From assembly GCA_013350335.1 (NCBI GenBank), contig CM023535.1:32768991-32832990 (forward strand): a stretch of DNA of 64,000 bases, written 5' to 3'. The DNA is from Chimonanthus salicifolius. Its lineage: Eukaryota; Streptophyta; Magnoliopsida; Laurales; Calycanthaceae. The notes under the pieces were generated by a model, which made no database searches, was not told the DNA's origin, and worked only from the letters and a program-made list of their open reading frames with translations. Shown one piece after another: positions 35,788 through 45,686 of this stretch. The stretch's first letter is position 1. Every line of letters begins with the position of its first letter. The translations under genes were made by a program, and so were the position numbers.

Positions 35788-37914
35788 ATATCGTCAATGA
35801 AAATAATTACGAACTTATCGAGATAAGGACGGAATATTCTATTCATGAGATCCATGAACATGGCTGGTGCATGTGTTAGTCCAAAAGGCATGACTACATA
35901 TTCATATAGTCCATACTGAGTTCTGAAAGTTGTATTTTCTATGTCCTCATCTCTGACACGGATTTGATGGTACCTGACATAAGTTCAATCTTGGAGAAAT
36001 GGCTGGATCCTTTGAGTTGATCGATCAGATCATCAATTCTGGGCAGAGGGTACTTGTTCCTAACAGTCAGCTGATTCAACTTCCTGTAATCCACACACAT
36101 CCGAAGAGTACCATCTTTCTTCTTTATGAATAATACCGGTGCTCCCAGGATGAGATGCTGTGCTGGATGCATCCTAGTCTGAGCAACTCGTCAATTTGTT
36201 TCTTCAGCCCAGACATTTGTGCAGGGGCCATCCGAAAATGAGGCAATGATACAAGGGTAGTGCAAGGATAGAGCTTAATCTCGAAGTCAATCTCCCTTTT
36301 TGGAGGCAAACTAGGGAGTTTTGTCAGAAATGCCCCTGCGCAGTCTTTTACTATAGCAGGTAGTTCAGTCAACAGCACCTTGTCTAGTCTAATACTGTTC
36401 AGTACGAGATGGTTCATTTCTACATGTAATTTCCTGGTCATAGGATTGTTCTGTCTGTTGGCATGTACTATAAACCGTTTTCTCTTGGGTGACCAGAATA
36501 TCACTCTGCGAAGGTGACAGTTATTGCCGGCCTGAAAGGTACCCAACCAGCCCATGCCAAATATGATGTCATATTCTGTCATCTCGAGTACCAAATAGTT
36601 GAATTTAAATCTAAACTCAGCAAGTTCAGTATCTGCGGAGGTGCAGATTAGACCCAGTGATTTGTCTCCAATAGGGGATATAATATAGTTGTTGTACTAA
36701 GGTACTAGTAGCAGATATGAAGGTAGCAGATATAAAGGAGTGAGATGCTCCTGAATCAACTAATGCGAAAGCATAAGAACTACCAACTACTAACATACCT
36801 TGAATCACTGAGTGATCCACCGTCTCTAGAAGAGGAACTAAAGTATATAGCCGTCCAGATCCTATTGGAATGGGTGTTTGTCCTGTCTAGTTGTGTGCCC
36901 AGGATGCTTGCGAGTGTGCTTATTGAGCTGGACGACGGAAAGAACCCCTGGAGTAAGAAGGTCTGTTGTTCTGTGGACACTCCCTCTTGATATGGCCCTG
37001 CTGACCACATTAATAATAGGTGATAACACCTCGAGGAGACTGAGAGATTGGTCTTGCTGTGGAGGGCTGACTGGAACAAAAACCTCTATTGGAAACAATA
37101 GAGGCTGAGGGTTTTCCAAAGTTAGGTCTGAATTTATTGTGAAGGTGGAAAGAATTTCCCCCGCTATGGCTTCGTCCGCTCTCCACAAATTTGACTGTCT
37201 CCATCAGCTCTTGTTCGGCTATGCTGGCTCGACTGACCACTTCTGCCAAAGTAACTGATTTGAAAATAGTAACCTTGGCTCTGATGCTTGGTCGCAGGCC
37301 TCGTTCAAACTTCCGGGCCTTCTTATATTCCATGTCCACCATGTATAGAGCATAACATGATAGACGGAGGAATTCTTGCTAGTACTCTGCGACGGTCATG
37401 GTGCCCTGGACCAAAGTTATGAATGCCTGTGTCTGGCGCTCCTTCTCCTCCTCTAGAAAGTAATGGTCTAGAAACATCCCAGCGAACTGATCCCAAGTCA
37501 TCTCTGTTCTATCCGCCGCTAGAGTCTGTGCTTGTTGATGTTCTATGACTTTCCACCATTTGCCGACATCGTCTACCAATTGTGAGATAGCCAACAGTAT
37601 TCGGTCCTGGTCATTAGTGATCTTAAACAGCTTCAAGATCTTTGTGATAGTCTCAATTCAATTCTCTGCTCCTACGGGTCCCTCCTTCCTTTGAAATAAG
37701 GGGGACGCTGTTGTTGGAAATCTCTGACCATTATTCGGTCCTGAGATTCATTGGAAGTAGTGCCTCCATTGCCGTTCTGGTGTTGCAATAGAATGGAGGT
37801 GACTACTGCCTGCACTAAGCTCTGTAGCTCAGGAGGTACCTCAAGAAGATTCACACTGTCCTGTCCCTCTTCCTGATTCGGGTTTTGTCGGGTATTTCTT
37901 CTTCTTAAAGGCAT
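35788..37914 (-). pseudogene. Family D Gag-Pol relic, cut within RT
   Basis: The polyprotein fragments run minus. Gag starts at 37914 (MPLRRRNTRQ). The capsid region is 37010-37636 with frame changes near 37640 and 37345. The zinc knuckle near 36990-37020 is broken by a stop. The protease (VDSGAS) is near 36750, the linker and RT entry 36124-36594, and RT blocks 35939-36172. The catalytic FIDD is cut at 35788 by the family C insertion right after the second Asp codon. Numerous stops and shifts show it is older than B. The remaining RT, RNase H and integrase must lie left of this window, beyond the nested insertions. Confidence 0.9.
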
Positions 37915-38391
37915 TTTCCTAAGTCATCAAAACATTGGTTGACTTAGTTTTCTCATAAGGACTTGTGTTCAAATACTTTGAAGTTATAATTGATCAAATA
38001 ATCATAAGGAGGGGAAAGTTTTGTTTAGCTCTCCTATATATCACTTGTGTTCCTTACTTGGGGAAATTGCCTAAGGATCATGTAGTGTTCCTTATTTCTG
38101 GGGAAATCATGTAATGTTTCTTGTTCGGGGGAGGGACGGCCTATTTCGCTATGTTTGATAAATCTAAAATTTATAGTGATTGTCCTTCCCTTATTGTTGT
38201 TTTTCTCATCCAAGGTTGTTCTCAGATTGAATGCTTACATTCGGATTCCCATCAAAGTAAATTAATCCGGCTCCCGTGCAACGAACTCCGAGGAGTCGGT
38301 CAGTTGGGATTCTTATCTGTCAGTGAGACATGATACCGTATTAATCTTATTTTGTGAGACTCAACACTTCTGGTTTCGCTCTGATACCAAC
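37915..38391 (-). other. Family D leader with primer site
   Basis: This is the untranslated leader with TTGGGGA motifs, the conserved block with a GACTC hairpin (loop CUCG in this copy) near 38285, and the primer site at its right end. Confidence 0.75.
38378..38389 (-). other. Primer binding site, perfect tRNA-iMet type (family D)
   Basis: In sense it is TGGTATCAGAGC, all 12 bases matching the initiator tRNA complement, 2 nt from the LTR. Confidence 0.9.
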
Positions 38392-39805
38392 TGTAATGCC
38401 CCGCCCTTTTTCACTTGCATAAATCAGAGTATATTTTTTCTTTTTTATAAATGAGAGAGGTCGGGTCGTCACGACGCAAGTCAAGTCCGAGTTTCTAAAA
38501 CCCAACCCTTAACTGGCCACTATTATGTGTGCGTGGACTAAGTCCACTAAAATATTTTCACACGCTTTTCTTAATCCTTGCAGAATAATTTATATGAATA
38601 AGATGTTATTCATTCTCTTGTCATCATTAGGCAAGGAAAGCCAATCACCATAAAATTCTAATAAACTTAAGGATTATAAAATCATAGCAAATAAGTTCGA
38701 AGTTAGTACAATCCAAAATATAAGTCCTCCGAATACATCATCGAAATCAAAACTAAGTAATTTTAAACTTAAATCTTCCCAAGCTCCTACGCTTGGATCC
38801 CTTCTGGTCTCACGTCCTTTTTCTTATCATTTCTATTCCATCATTTATAGGGTAGAAGTAGGACATTAGTCAACATGCCCAGTAGGTATTCCAATTAGGG
38901 TTATGGTACACATAGGAGTAATATTAGTTTAACATAAATCAAGGGTATATACATCATTAATGTCATATTTGTAAAATATCTTGTAAGTACTAAAACAATG
39001 CATGATGTCCATATCATAATCATGCTAACATAAGTGTCATGTCATGGGTGTCAATGCCAAATGAGATCCCACCCAATGTCCATACTCAATCACATCATAA
39101 ATCAATCAATGGTTTCCTTGGCCAATTATGTCCACAGTGTTTGAGGCGGCAACCACCAGGGCACTGTATACCCATCCACAAATTAATCGGGATTACCGAT
39201 GGATTGTGATCTCCTCCCTCTGCGCAGGATTTTGGGACTGACTACCCAAGAGCTCTTTCGCCCAATTACGCCGTACCTTTTCTATCAACTGGACGCGGCC
39301 AAATCTCAACAGTTCATATAGCTTCATACAAGCTGATCTCAAGCCCAAGTTATGTCCGGACCGCTCAGAACTTGGATTGTTGGTCATATGTGTTCCCTCC
39401 CATGCCATGTATGAGGTAACGTATGCAAGAATGCCTTTACTTCTAAAAATACATAATATCATTGAAAATCGACTCATAATCATATACAATTTATTTATCC
39501 AATGCATTCATCATATTTTGAATATAAACAAGTGTCATAATATACTCCACAGTGTTCCCAATGAGGTAGGAATCCTACTAATGTCCGATATACTTTCCTT
39601 TCTGGTTTTGCAAGGATAACGCTAACGATCGTGTAAAATGAATCGCAATATCTTTGCGAACCTCTTTACCTCTTCAAATTTAAACATACATATTAGTTTG
39701 ATCTTCCATTTTAATTTCGTCACCCCTTCCATCTGACAAGAGGCTCTAGAGGATAAACCAGAATAAAACTTTTTAATTTAGTCGACTGAATCTGGAATTC
39801 AGTCG
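38392..39805 (-). repeat. Family D 5' LTR, first segment
   Basis: It begins TGTAATGCCCCGCCC and is interrupted after AGTCG (39801-39805) by the A solo LTR. It resumes at 57416, is interrupted again at 58763, and ends at 62566. Joined length is about 3.13 kb. It holds a diverged acceptor region near 38845 and the left end of the 72-bp tandem array. Confidence 0.85.
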
Positions 39806-41157
39806 TGTAACGCCCCGCACTCTTCGAGAAATCAGAGTCTAATTTTTTTTTTTTGAATTATTAATAAAATAACATCGGCAGAGAGCGAGCGGCGTCACGA
39901 CGCCAGCTAAGTCCGGACTGCCCAAAGTCCGAACCTTAACTGGCCACCCATGTGTGTGTGGACTAAACCACGATAACAAACCACACATGGAACTAAACAA
40001 TGTCATGCGGAATAAACTAGACTAACTGCGGAATTAGATTGAGCAGATAGCAAGTACAAGTCATACTTTTCAGTTTACTTAAACCAAATTAAGATTCGTC
40101 AATGCATACTCAAACCATAGCAAATAACTACATTATTACTGACCATGATAAAGTATTCAAATAACACCAATTATAAATCCATTCCAGCATTCAAGCATTT
40201 ACGCTTGGCTCCCCTCCTTATCATCAACCTTCTCTTTTCCTTTCCTTGTACCTGCATTCTCCTCTGAGGATAGAATTACGGCGTTAGATCAACGCGCCCA
40301 GTAGGTTCCCGATCAGGGCTACCACATGGTTAGCTTGTAAAACATGCATATATCAAATATATGATTATCAAAAACAGGTAAATCAATGCTATGAAATATG
40401 CACATGTAATGAGTCCCTCCCAACATGCATATACATAGCCATCACTTGACGTGACTCGCACCGTCAAGGTAAATCACAATAACATTTCTCCTGGCGGGAC
40501 CTGCAACGCCTAAGGAGACCAATGTATTTCTCATCATCATTGTAACACCCCAATTTCTCAATGAAAGTGGAAAATTACCAAAATGCCCCTGAGTTGTTAA
40601 ATTAGTTATTTTGTGATGTTAAGTAAGGAAATAGTGGGGCCCATTGCTCAAAATAAAATCATAAGAGCATATTATGAATGTTAAGTTTTATTGGTTGGGT
40701 AATTTTCATCATTTGGGTCAAAAATGGCTAAATGGGTCAAAGGGCCCAAATGGGGCCCATCGGGTCTTGCTGGGTTATTTGACCGTTTTGTGATTTCAAA
40801 TTAAAAGGGGTTAAGCCTATTTGATTGGAAATCAAGTGGAGGAAAAATGGGTAGGCTTGATCCATATGTAAAAACCAATTGGAAATGATCAAAATATCAT
40901 AAATGGGTCATGTTGTCAAAACGGGTCAAGGAGCTAAAAGTGGACCCAACGGGTCGAGTTGACTATTGTTGACCGTGTGAACCCTCAAGGAAGCTCAAAC
41001 ACGATTCAAATCAATTGAGTGGGATGGAGGTGAGTTGGAATTAAGTCAAAAGGTGAGTTAACTCATATGCATTAAATGAAATGCATTAAATGTGATGAGT
41101 TGGGTTGGAATAAAAAATACCTTGAGTTGAGTGAGTCAAAATGGAAACTCAAGGGGC

Positions 41158-41163
41158 TATAAA
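41158..41163 (+). promoter_or_regulatory. TATA box of the family A LTR
   Basis: TATAAA lies about 617 bp into the LTR, in GGCTATAAATTCAG, followed about 55 bp later by a strong hairpin. The predicted start is near 41190. The same site is at 46304-46309 in the 3' LTR. Older A copies have TGTAAAT here. Confidence 0.6.
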
Positions 41164-41212
41164 TTCAGTGAGTCCAAGGGGAATTGGAGGAGTTTAGCTG
41201 GTCTCAAATCAG

Positions 41213-41248
41213 CCAAAACAAGTCCCACACGTTGGGGACTTGTTTTGG
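41213..41248 (+). other. TAR-like 14-bp leader hairpin
   Basis: Arms CCAAAACAAGTCCC and GGGACTTGTTTTGG are perfectly complementary around an 8-nt loop. The hairpin would lie about 25 nt into the transcript. Copies occur at 46359-46394, 14524-14559 and 3151-3184. In the last, both arms are one base shorter and still perfectly paired. Confidence 0.65.
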
Positions 41249-41638
41249 TGAGTTCATGGTAAATAATTAAATGAAATGCATGGGAATGAGATAAGATTGC
41301 ATGGGGCTGCCAATGGGTGTGTTGGGAGTGCCAAGGGGTGCTTTGCTTGGCTGCAAGTGACTCCTTGGTTTGAGTAAGATTTGATGAGGATTAAATGGGT
41401 GTTATGGGGTTGTTTAACAAAAGCAACCAACACCATCACTTGGCCGATTTTATCATTGCAAAACCTTAGAATTCTCATCTCTTTCCCTCACTCAAGAACA
41501 CACTCTCTTGGCCGAATTTTACCTTGGTGATTTCACCATTGTTCATGCCTCTAACCAGCTGAGACAAAGGAAGAAAGAAGGAAGGAAACAAGAGGGAAGA
41601 AGGCAAGGAGCAAAGGCATAAGAAAAGCTTGGAATTTG

Positions 41639-43571
41639 GTAAGTATTTCCATGGACTTTTGATTAATAAAATGGATGTGTATTGGGCCAAGGTTATGGCC
41701 GATTACACCAGGGTTTTAACCCTGATTAATGGAGGATTTAAAATAGTAAAAAATAACCATTGGGTTCGGCCACCATGGAGGGCCGAACCCCATGTAAAAG
41801 ATGGGTGGTTTTTCATGTTTTGAAACATGGAAACCATGGAGGTTTAGGGACTGATTTTTGGGTTTTATTTAAGAATCAAATACATGTTATAGAAAGGATT
41901 ATAAACCTGGATCTGAATGACAAAAAGGCTGAAGTTAACATGGTCTAAAACAATGGTTTAAAAGATGGAAAACATGGACCATAGGGTTCGGCCACTTTGG
42001 GTGGCCGAACCCCATGAATTTTATTTGTATAAAGTGATGGTTTTTGTAAAATCATGGGCTGTTTTTGTATGATCTAAGATACAAGGTGAAAGGGTTTTTA
42101 AATCATGAAATTGGATGTCATGTTTGGGCCATGGAATGGCCGAATACATCAAGGAATAAAACCTTGGATTAAGATTAATTAAAATGGCATAAATGTATCA
42201 TTGGGTTCGGCCACATGGGATGGCCGAACCCCATGATCTTGTTTGGGTAATTGGATGGCTTTTGAAGTGTAAAAACCATACAATACTATGTTGATTATTA
42301 CATGATTTAATGGACATATAATGTAAGTTAAAAAGGGTCCAAAACATGGGCATAGGGTTCGGCCACATTGGATGGCCGAACCCCATAAAAGTGTTTGATA
42401 AGTTGGTATGGTTTTTGGAGAGATAAAACCATACCAATAGTGGAGATTTTTATGTGATAATGTTACTGTTTTTGGTTGGCCATTGAATGGCTGAACCAAA
42501 TGGTGTTTATGATTAAAGAGAAGGGTCTAAGTTATGACATTATGGTGAAGAATAATGGATAAAGAACCCCATGGAGTGGTTTTAGTGGATTAAAGTTTGG
42601 ATGATTAATGTGATTAGAATGGATTAAGAAATCCAAATGGGATTGGTGAGGTTTGGCCAAGCTGTATGGCCGAACCCCACTAAGGTGGTTTGGTCATATG
42701 GGCTTTGATTGTGAAGCAAAAATTAAACAAGGCTTGGCCGAGTGGCAAAGCTGTAAATACAAGTGATTATGGTAATTATGAATAAAAAGAACAAAGGACT
42801 TAAAGAAGAGGGCTCAAACCAATATGGTGAGGTTCGGTCATGTTGTATGGCCGAACCCCACCAAGTGATATTTAGTGGTTTGAAGTATTAATAAATCGTT
42901 TGGATGGTGTTAATCCAAAACCAAAGAGATCAAGTCAAAGTGGGTGAGGTTCGGCCATGGGTATGGCCGAACCCCACAAGATGTTTGGATCTTATATGAG
43001 AATGGATATTTAATTATTAGTATGATTTACTTATTGTTACATGACAAGGTAACGGATCGTGAACGGCGAGCAAGTCGTGATCAAGTGAAAAAGAACAAAC
43101 ACCGAAGCAAATTTTAAGTAGGTTTCCTACCTACTTGTAACCACAGTTTTTACCCAATATTTCTTATGATACTCTTGTTTTAACATATGTGTTTCAAATG
43201 ATATATTATGCATTAACAAATGGCATACAGGCATTGGCATCTCATGCATAGTCATGGGATAATGAATGAAGTTCTACAGTGATGGATACGATGGTACATG
43301 ATGGGGGTTGCTCATTACATGTACATCGCTTATAGAAGAGATGAAGGTGTGTTGTAATTTACCTTGTCGGTGCGAGGCACGTCAAGTGATGGCTATGAAA
43401 GTACATGATGGGGGATGCTCATTGCATGTGCATATTTCATAGCATTGTTTTACCTGTTTTGATGATCATGTAATATGATATGTATATGCATGTTTTATAT
43501 GCTAACATGTGGTAGCCCTGATTCGGGAACCTACTGGGCGCGTTGATCTAACGCCCTAATTCTATCCTCAG
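41639..43571 (+). other. Putative LTR leader intron (family A)
   Basis: The upstream exon end is rich in GAAG/AAGGA motifs, typical of splicing enhancers. The donor is TTTG followed by GTAAGTATTT. CTAAC (43548-43552) lies 20 nt before TCTATCCTCAG (AG 43570-43571), with an alternative CAG at 43583. It is repeated at 46785-48718. All seven palindromes of this LTR lie within it. Confidence 0.55.
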
Positions 43572-43875
43572 AGGAGATTGCAGGTACAAGCAAGGGGAAA
43601 GGGAAGGTCATTGACCAAGAGGGGAGCTGAGCCTAAGTGCTTAAATAATGGATTTGGATTACGTTTTATTACTGTCATTTGAATACTATTGTTGGACATG
43701 TAATAATTCGTTATTTGCTATGGTTTGTTTAGGATCATAACTTGTGGATGGTTGATTTATGTTATTTAATATTTAAGAATATTACTTGCTATCTCGTCTT
43801 TTTATTCCGCATGTTGATGTTAGTTCCATGTGTGAATCACTATCATGGTCTATTCCATGTACACATGGGTGGCCA

Positions 43876-43909
43876 GTTAAGGTTCAGACTTGGGTAGTCT
43901 GAACTTAAC
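43876..43909 (+). other. LTR-terminal stem-loop
   Basis: Arms GTTAAGGTTCAGACT and AGTCTGAACTTAAC pair with one bulged G around TGGGT, about 105 bp before the LTR end. The element is present in all families with compensating base changes (10742-10775 in B, 35104-35137 in C). Confidence 0.65.
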
Positions 43910-43942
43910 TCGCGTCGTGACGCCGCCCGCTCTCTTCCGTTG

Positions 43943-43974
<32 letters not shown>

Positions 43975-44015
43975 ATTAGACTCTGAAACTCTCGGAAAGG
44001 GCGGGGCGTTACAGT

Positions 44016-44027
44016 TGGTATCAGAGC
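44016..44027 (+). other. Primer binding site, perfect tRNA-iMet type (family A element)
   Basis: TGGTATCAGAGC begins 2 nt after the 5' LTR, a full 12-base match to the initiator tRNA complement. Confidence 0.92.
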
Positions 44028-44546
44028 GAAACGGGAAGTTGAATCATCGAAGTAAGATTAAGACGGTTTCATGTCTCACTGACGGATAAGAATCCCAACT
44101 GACCGACTTTTCGGAGTCCGCTGACTGGGGGCCGGATTAATTTACTTCGAGTGACTCGGACTGAACAATCTATCTGAGAACGACAATGAAAGATAGCAAA
44201 GTAAAGTACAATCATCATAACTGGACATATCAAACATAGCAAAGTAGGATGTACTTCCCTGAAATCCCCACACTGAGAAACAAACAAGAGGAAATTAGAG
44301 ATTTCCCCAGAAACAAAAGAATACAAAGAGTGATGATTTGGTAATCTTCCCCAAACAAAATACATGATATAATGCGTGATCAGATTCCCCTGAAAACCAA
44401 GAGTGGGTTATTTAAAATTATTGTTGAATATTCTTGTATTTTATTGATATGATACAGATATATCGAGTAATGTGGAGTACTCAGAGTGTTACAGTGGAAC
44501 TCCTAGCAATCCCATAGACTTGTTGTCTGCTTCTAACAACACCAAC
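44028..44546 (+). other. Leader of the family A element
   Basis: It contains the block conserved in B, C and D, including the UUCG-loop hairpin at 44105-44118, then A-rich CCCCA-repeat sequence. The reading frame of the downstream ORF is open back to 44448 but has no ATG before 44547. A short out-of-frame ATG ORF starts at 44470. Confidence 0.7.
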
Positions 44547-45623
44547 ATGGAGGCTAATGTGAACCTTCAGGAAGAGGAATGGAATCTAGCACCATTGGAA
44601 GAATTGAACTTAGCACCAATGGAGGAGGTGAATCTAGCACCGTTACCCAAGTATCTTGTGGAAGATATTCCTTGGTTAGTGGAACCTCTTGAGGAAGAAG
44701 AGGAGGAGGATCTGGGACTTTTCTTTTATGAGGATCCTATGGAAGACTTTTCTATAATATTGAAATCGGACAAAGATGGCCGTTTTACCGGCAGAGTATG
44801 GCAAAGCATGCAGACAGCCATGGGGACTGAGCTATTGACTAGCACCGCATTCCATCCACAGACTGATGGTCAGTCTGAAAGAACAATACAAACCTTGGAA
44901 GACATGCTGAGAGCGTGTATGTTAGATTTCAAAGGAGGATGGGAGGACCACTTACCATTGGTGGAGTTCTCCTATAATAACAGCTATCAGGCAAGCCTTC
45001 AAATGGCTCCTTATGAGGCTTTATATGGTAGACCGTGTAGGTCACCGGTATGTTGGACAGAGGCAGGTGAGCCTGCATTGATCGGACCGGAACTAGTCGC
45101 AGAAACTACTGCACAAATTAAGTTGATACGTCAACACTTGTTGACTGCACAGAGTCGGCAGAAGAGCTATGCTGATAAAAGGAGACGGTTTCTGGAATTT
45201 GAAGTGGGAGACTTGGTGTTTCTAAAAGTCTCACCACGGAAGGGACATATGAGGTTTGGTAAGAAAGGAAAACTGTCGCCAAGATATGTGGGACCGTTTT
45301 CCATCATAAGAAGGATGGGAGATGTAGCTTACCAATTAGCACTTCCATCGCAATTAGCAGCTCTACACGATGTGTTCCACGTGTCGATGCTAAGGAAATA
45401 CAATCCGGATCCGTCCCATGTTTTAAATGTTCAAGATATTGAAGTACAAAGCGACGTGACGTACGTCGAGAAGCCGGTCAGGATAGTGGAGACCGAACAA
45501 AGGGTGTTGCGAAACAGAGCGATTCAGTTCGTAAAAGTGGTATGGGACCGTCATGGTGATGAAGAGGCCACATGGGAACTTGAATCGGAGATGAGAACAG
45601 CTCACCCCGAATTGTTTGTGTAA
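44547..45623 (+). CDS. Chimeric ORF: acidic repeat head fused to integrase C-terminal half and chromodomain
   Basis: I chose the first in-frame ATG, giving 358 codons. Residues 1 to about 73 are unlike any Gag-Pol part here: strongly acidic, with three NLAP(L/M)EE(L/V)-type repeats and an EEEEEE run. From about 44766 the frame enters the integrase at the second catalytic Asp (SDKDGRF) and keeps the catalytic Glu motif FHPQTDGQSE, the GPF module and a complete chromodomain-like tail. The first Asp and the zinc HHCC region are absent, so it cannot be an active integrase. It closely matches the same region of element B. The frame is uninterrupted in a very young element. Possible roles are a chromatin-binding or targeting helper, or a mere remnant; I do not recognise the head. 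Confidence 0.8.
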   Translation: MEANVNLQEEEWNLAPLEELNLAPMEEVNLAPLPKYLVEDIPWLVEPLEEEEEEDLGLFFYEDPMEDFSIILKSDKDGRFTGRVWQSMQTAMGTELLTSTAFHPQTDGQSERTIQTLEDMLRACMLDFKGGWEDHLPLVEFSYNNSYQASLQMAPYEALYGRPCRSPVCWTEAGEPALIGPELVAETTAQIKLIRQHLLTAQSRQKSYADKRRRFLEFEVGDLVFLKVSPRKGHMRFGKKGKLSPRYVGPFSIIRRMGDVAYQLALPSQLAALHDVFHVSMLRKYNPDPSHVLNVQDIEVQSDVTYVEKPVRIVETEQRVLRNRAIQFVKVVWDRHGDEEATWELESEMRTAHPELFV

Positions 45624-45670
45624 TTTAATTTGAGAACCCTACTTCACTCGATTTTCGGGACGAAAATTTT

Positions 45671-45680
45671 AAAAAGAGGG
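45671..45680 (+). other. Purine tract before the A 3' LTR (candidate PPT)
   Basis: AAAAAGAGGG follows the conserved GGGACGAAAATTTT box and precedes TTATAT and the LTR start. Confidence 0.6.
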
Positions 45681-45686
45681 TTATAT

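Larger units (their letters stand above)
40541..44013 (+). repeat. Family A 5' LTR, complete (3473 bp)
   Basis: It starts TGTAACACCCCAATTTC and ends GGGCGGGGCGTTACA. In order it contains U3 with GGGTCAA repeats, TATA at 41158, a 14-bp hairpin at 41213-41248, a purine-rich exon end, the donor at 41639, seven palindromes (41761, 41981, 42199, 42352, 42646, 42829, 42946), a weak stem-loop near 43361, the branch/acceptor at 43548-43571, the terminal stem-loop at 43876-43909 and a long A run. Confidence 0.95.

Noticed and set aside
36780..37188. Minus-strand frames of 99 and 108 codons overlapping the D Gag region
   Set aside because: They are out-of-frame shadows of the degraded Gag/protease frame.
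43950..43975. Long A run as a poly(A) tail of a processed insertion
   Set aside because: It lies at a fixed place in every LTR, before the TTAGACTCTGA box, and only its length varies. It is an LTR homopolymer.
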